DNA from: Sycobia sp. Sy_11
Lineage: Eukaryota; Arthropoda; Insecta; Hymenoptera; Epichrysomallidae
DNA length: 64,000 bases
Reading direction: 5' to 3'
NCBI GenBank assembly: GCA_018907035.1
Contig: JACCIC010000063.1
Span: 62,001-126,000, forward strand
Numbering within the stretch: the first letter of the stretch is position 1; the number at the start of each line of letters is the position of its first letter. A program made the position numbers and the translations under genes. Below, piece after piece: positions 62,534 through 64,000 of the stretch. Below the pieces are notes generated by a model. That model saw only the letters and a list, made by a program, of their open reading frames with translations, was not told where the DNA came from and searched no databases.

Positions 62534-64000
62534 GATACGCGTTTAGCTTACTATCTATAAAGATTTAAGTTAAATTAAATGTTCAGGTTCAGCTTCAGGG
62601 GTCACCACGAGAGCTCTAAAAAGTCAGGATAAGCTATTTTGCATTTTCACCTATGAAAATGATTTATGATCAAGGTATATAATATATATATAAAAGCATT
62701 ATGGGAAAGTGAGTGCGTGTATTGTAGATTATAACGAAAATAATAATATAAATTGTTATTAAATAACTATGTAGAGAAAAAAATCCACTAGGCGATAGCA
62801 AAAACCAGATAACATACTTGTAATAGGCAAATAAGTGAGGCGAATAGGCAAATCGCTTATACAATGGTCAACGAATAACAAATGATAGTTTCCGCATATA
62901 TGTGTATTGTGATACATCGCACGATTTTAGTTGCATACCTCGAGAGGTGCGAACGGTAGAATAATGTGTTATTTACATTGTTCCATACACGTATATATAC
63001 TTTCGCCAAGTACTTTTGACACATCTACTATATTATGTATGAACATGAAATCTCGAAGCAAACTCTCGTGCTCGCTATACATGTATGATTTCGCAAATGC
63101 TGCCTCGCGTCGTCAGTATATTATATTTTCAACTGCCCTGTTCTATCGATCGAATTATAACAAATGGAATCAAGATTTTTATACGGTACGATAATATTTT
63201 AAAGTCAACTTTGTTCTTTTATATATATTCAGCTTTTCTTAAAAAATATAATGCCAATTGCTAAATTTGATCAACAATTTAAAAAAAATTTATATAAATG
63301 TAAAACTGAAATTTATCCATAATCAGGGGGATAAAACTAATCTCAATGTAGTATGTGTCAAAAAGTCTAAAAAATATCTTATTATTTAAATAAAAATTTA
63401 AATAAATCGTCATTCAATTATAAGTTTTAAACTAATTCACTTTTCATAATGTTTCACGAGACATACGCAACTATTAATCATATCTTAAAATGTCTAGTAA
63501 TTTACAGTACACAATAATACTATAAAATTTTGTTTCTTGAATTTCACTATGCAAATTATACCTACCTGAGGATATTTGCTTTTTTATAAGTTTTGAAACG
63601 TTCTAATGATTTATTGACTCAGTTACTACAATGTACTAATACACCTTCTTTTCACGGTGTCTAAATTCCCACGAGACTCGCGGTTGTCGCGCGCCTGCTT
63701 ATAATATCAAATGCAATGGTTGATAAAATAAATTTCTATCCTCTTAATTATTTATAATTAAAACAAAACATGCTAAATGAATATAAGACTTTACAACGTG
63801 TTTATCAAATCGTATATGGCAATTTTCAAGCGTTTATCTTTGACGCATTAAGATTAATTTATGTTTGAACAATCGAAAACAATCAAATCATATAATAATT
63901 AAAAATGATACATCATTTTGAAAAATTTTTACAAATACAATTTTTTATAAAACTATAAAGTTGAAGGCAATATGTTTTAAAACCAAAGAAGATAGCCACA

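Larger units (their letters stand above)
59756..64000. other. FRMD 3' UTR and downstream flank
   Basis: GC-rich for about 70 bases after the stop, then AT-rich, with (TA)n arrays at 60043, 61689 and 62482. No further gene recognised. The 3' end of the FRMD transcript is not fixed by the sequence. Confidence 0.55.

Noticed and set aside
1..64000. CRISPR array, bacterial operon or integrated virus
   Set aside because: No spaced identical repeats with unique spacers, no prokaryotic gene layout, and no recognisable viral protein on either strand.

Overview
This is a nuclear insect genome window. Non-coding DNA is AT-rich, short GC-rich exons are flanked by GT-AG splice signals, introns are large, and there are more than twenty long (TA)n arrays. 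I would guess Hymenoptera, possibly a parasitoid wasp, but nothing in the sequence proves the order. No bacterial-style genes, operons or CRISPR arrays are present.

Layout. One large plus-strand gene spans almost the whole window. It is a FERM-domain protein of the FRMD3/FRMD5 family. Seven exons were joined by matching protein family and splice phase: 5788-5999, 32795-32947, 41227-41315, 47984-48210, 50415-50582, 54452-54967 and 59202-59755. All junction phases agree and the last exon ends in a stop codon. The visible part encodes about 638 residues: end of the FERM central lobe, the PH-like FERM C lobe, the FERM-adjacent region, a long low-complexity linker (Thr, Ala and Gln runs) and a C-terminal transmembrane anchor. 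The exons for the start of the FERM domain are not in the window and must lie upstream of position 1.

Inside the 26.8-kb first visible intron, on the opposite strand, lies a second gene of eight exons (30967 down to 24143). It encodes a poly(A)-polymerase-like nucleotidyltransferase of about 508 residues. Its three catalytic aspartates are present, but exon 6 carries one apparent frameshift. The intron between its exons 3 and 4 holds a decayed Tc1-type transposon (27693-28935), and the next intron holds a 76-nt tRNA-like repeat. The arrangement is therefore element within gene within gene.

The remaining DNA is intronic or flanking. It holds microsatellites, several relatively GC-rich islands in intron 1 (about 7.3-7.7, 8.1-8.4, 9.1-9.8, 10.5-11.3 and 13.5-14.0 kb) that may be regulatory, a small dispersed repeat family, and a three-way-junction sequence at 22517-22571 resembling a hammerhead-ribozyme core. 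I found no convincing protein-coding gene outside the two described. All homology statements come from recalled family knowledge, not a database search.
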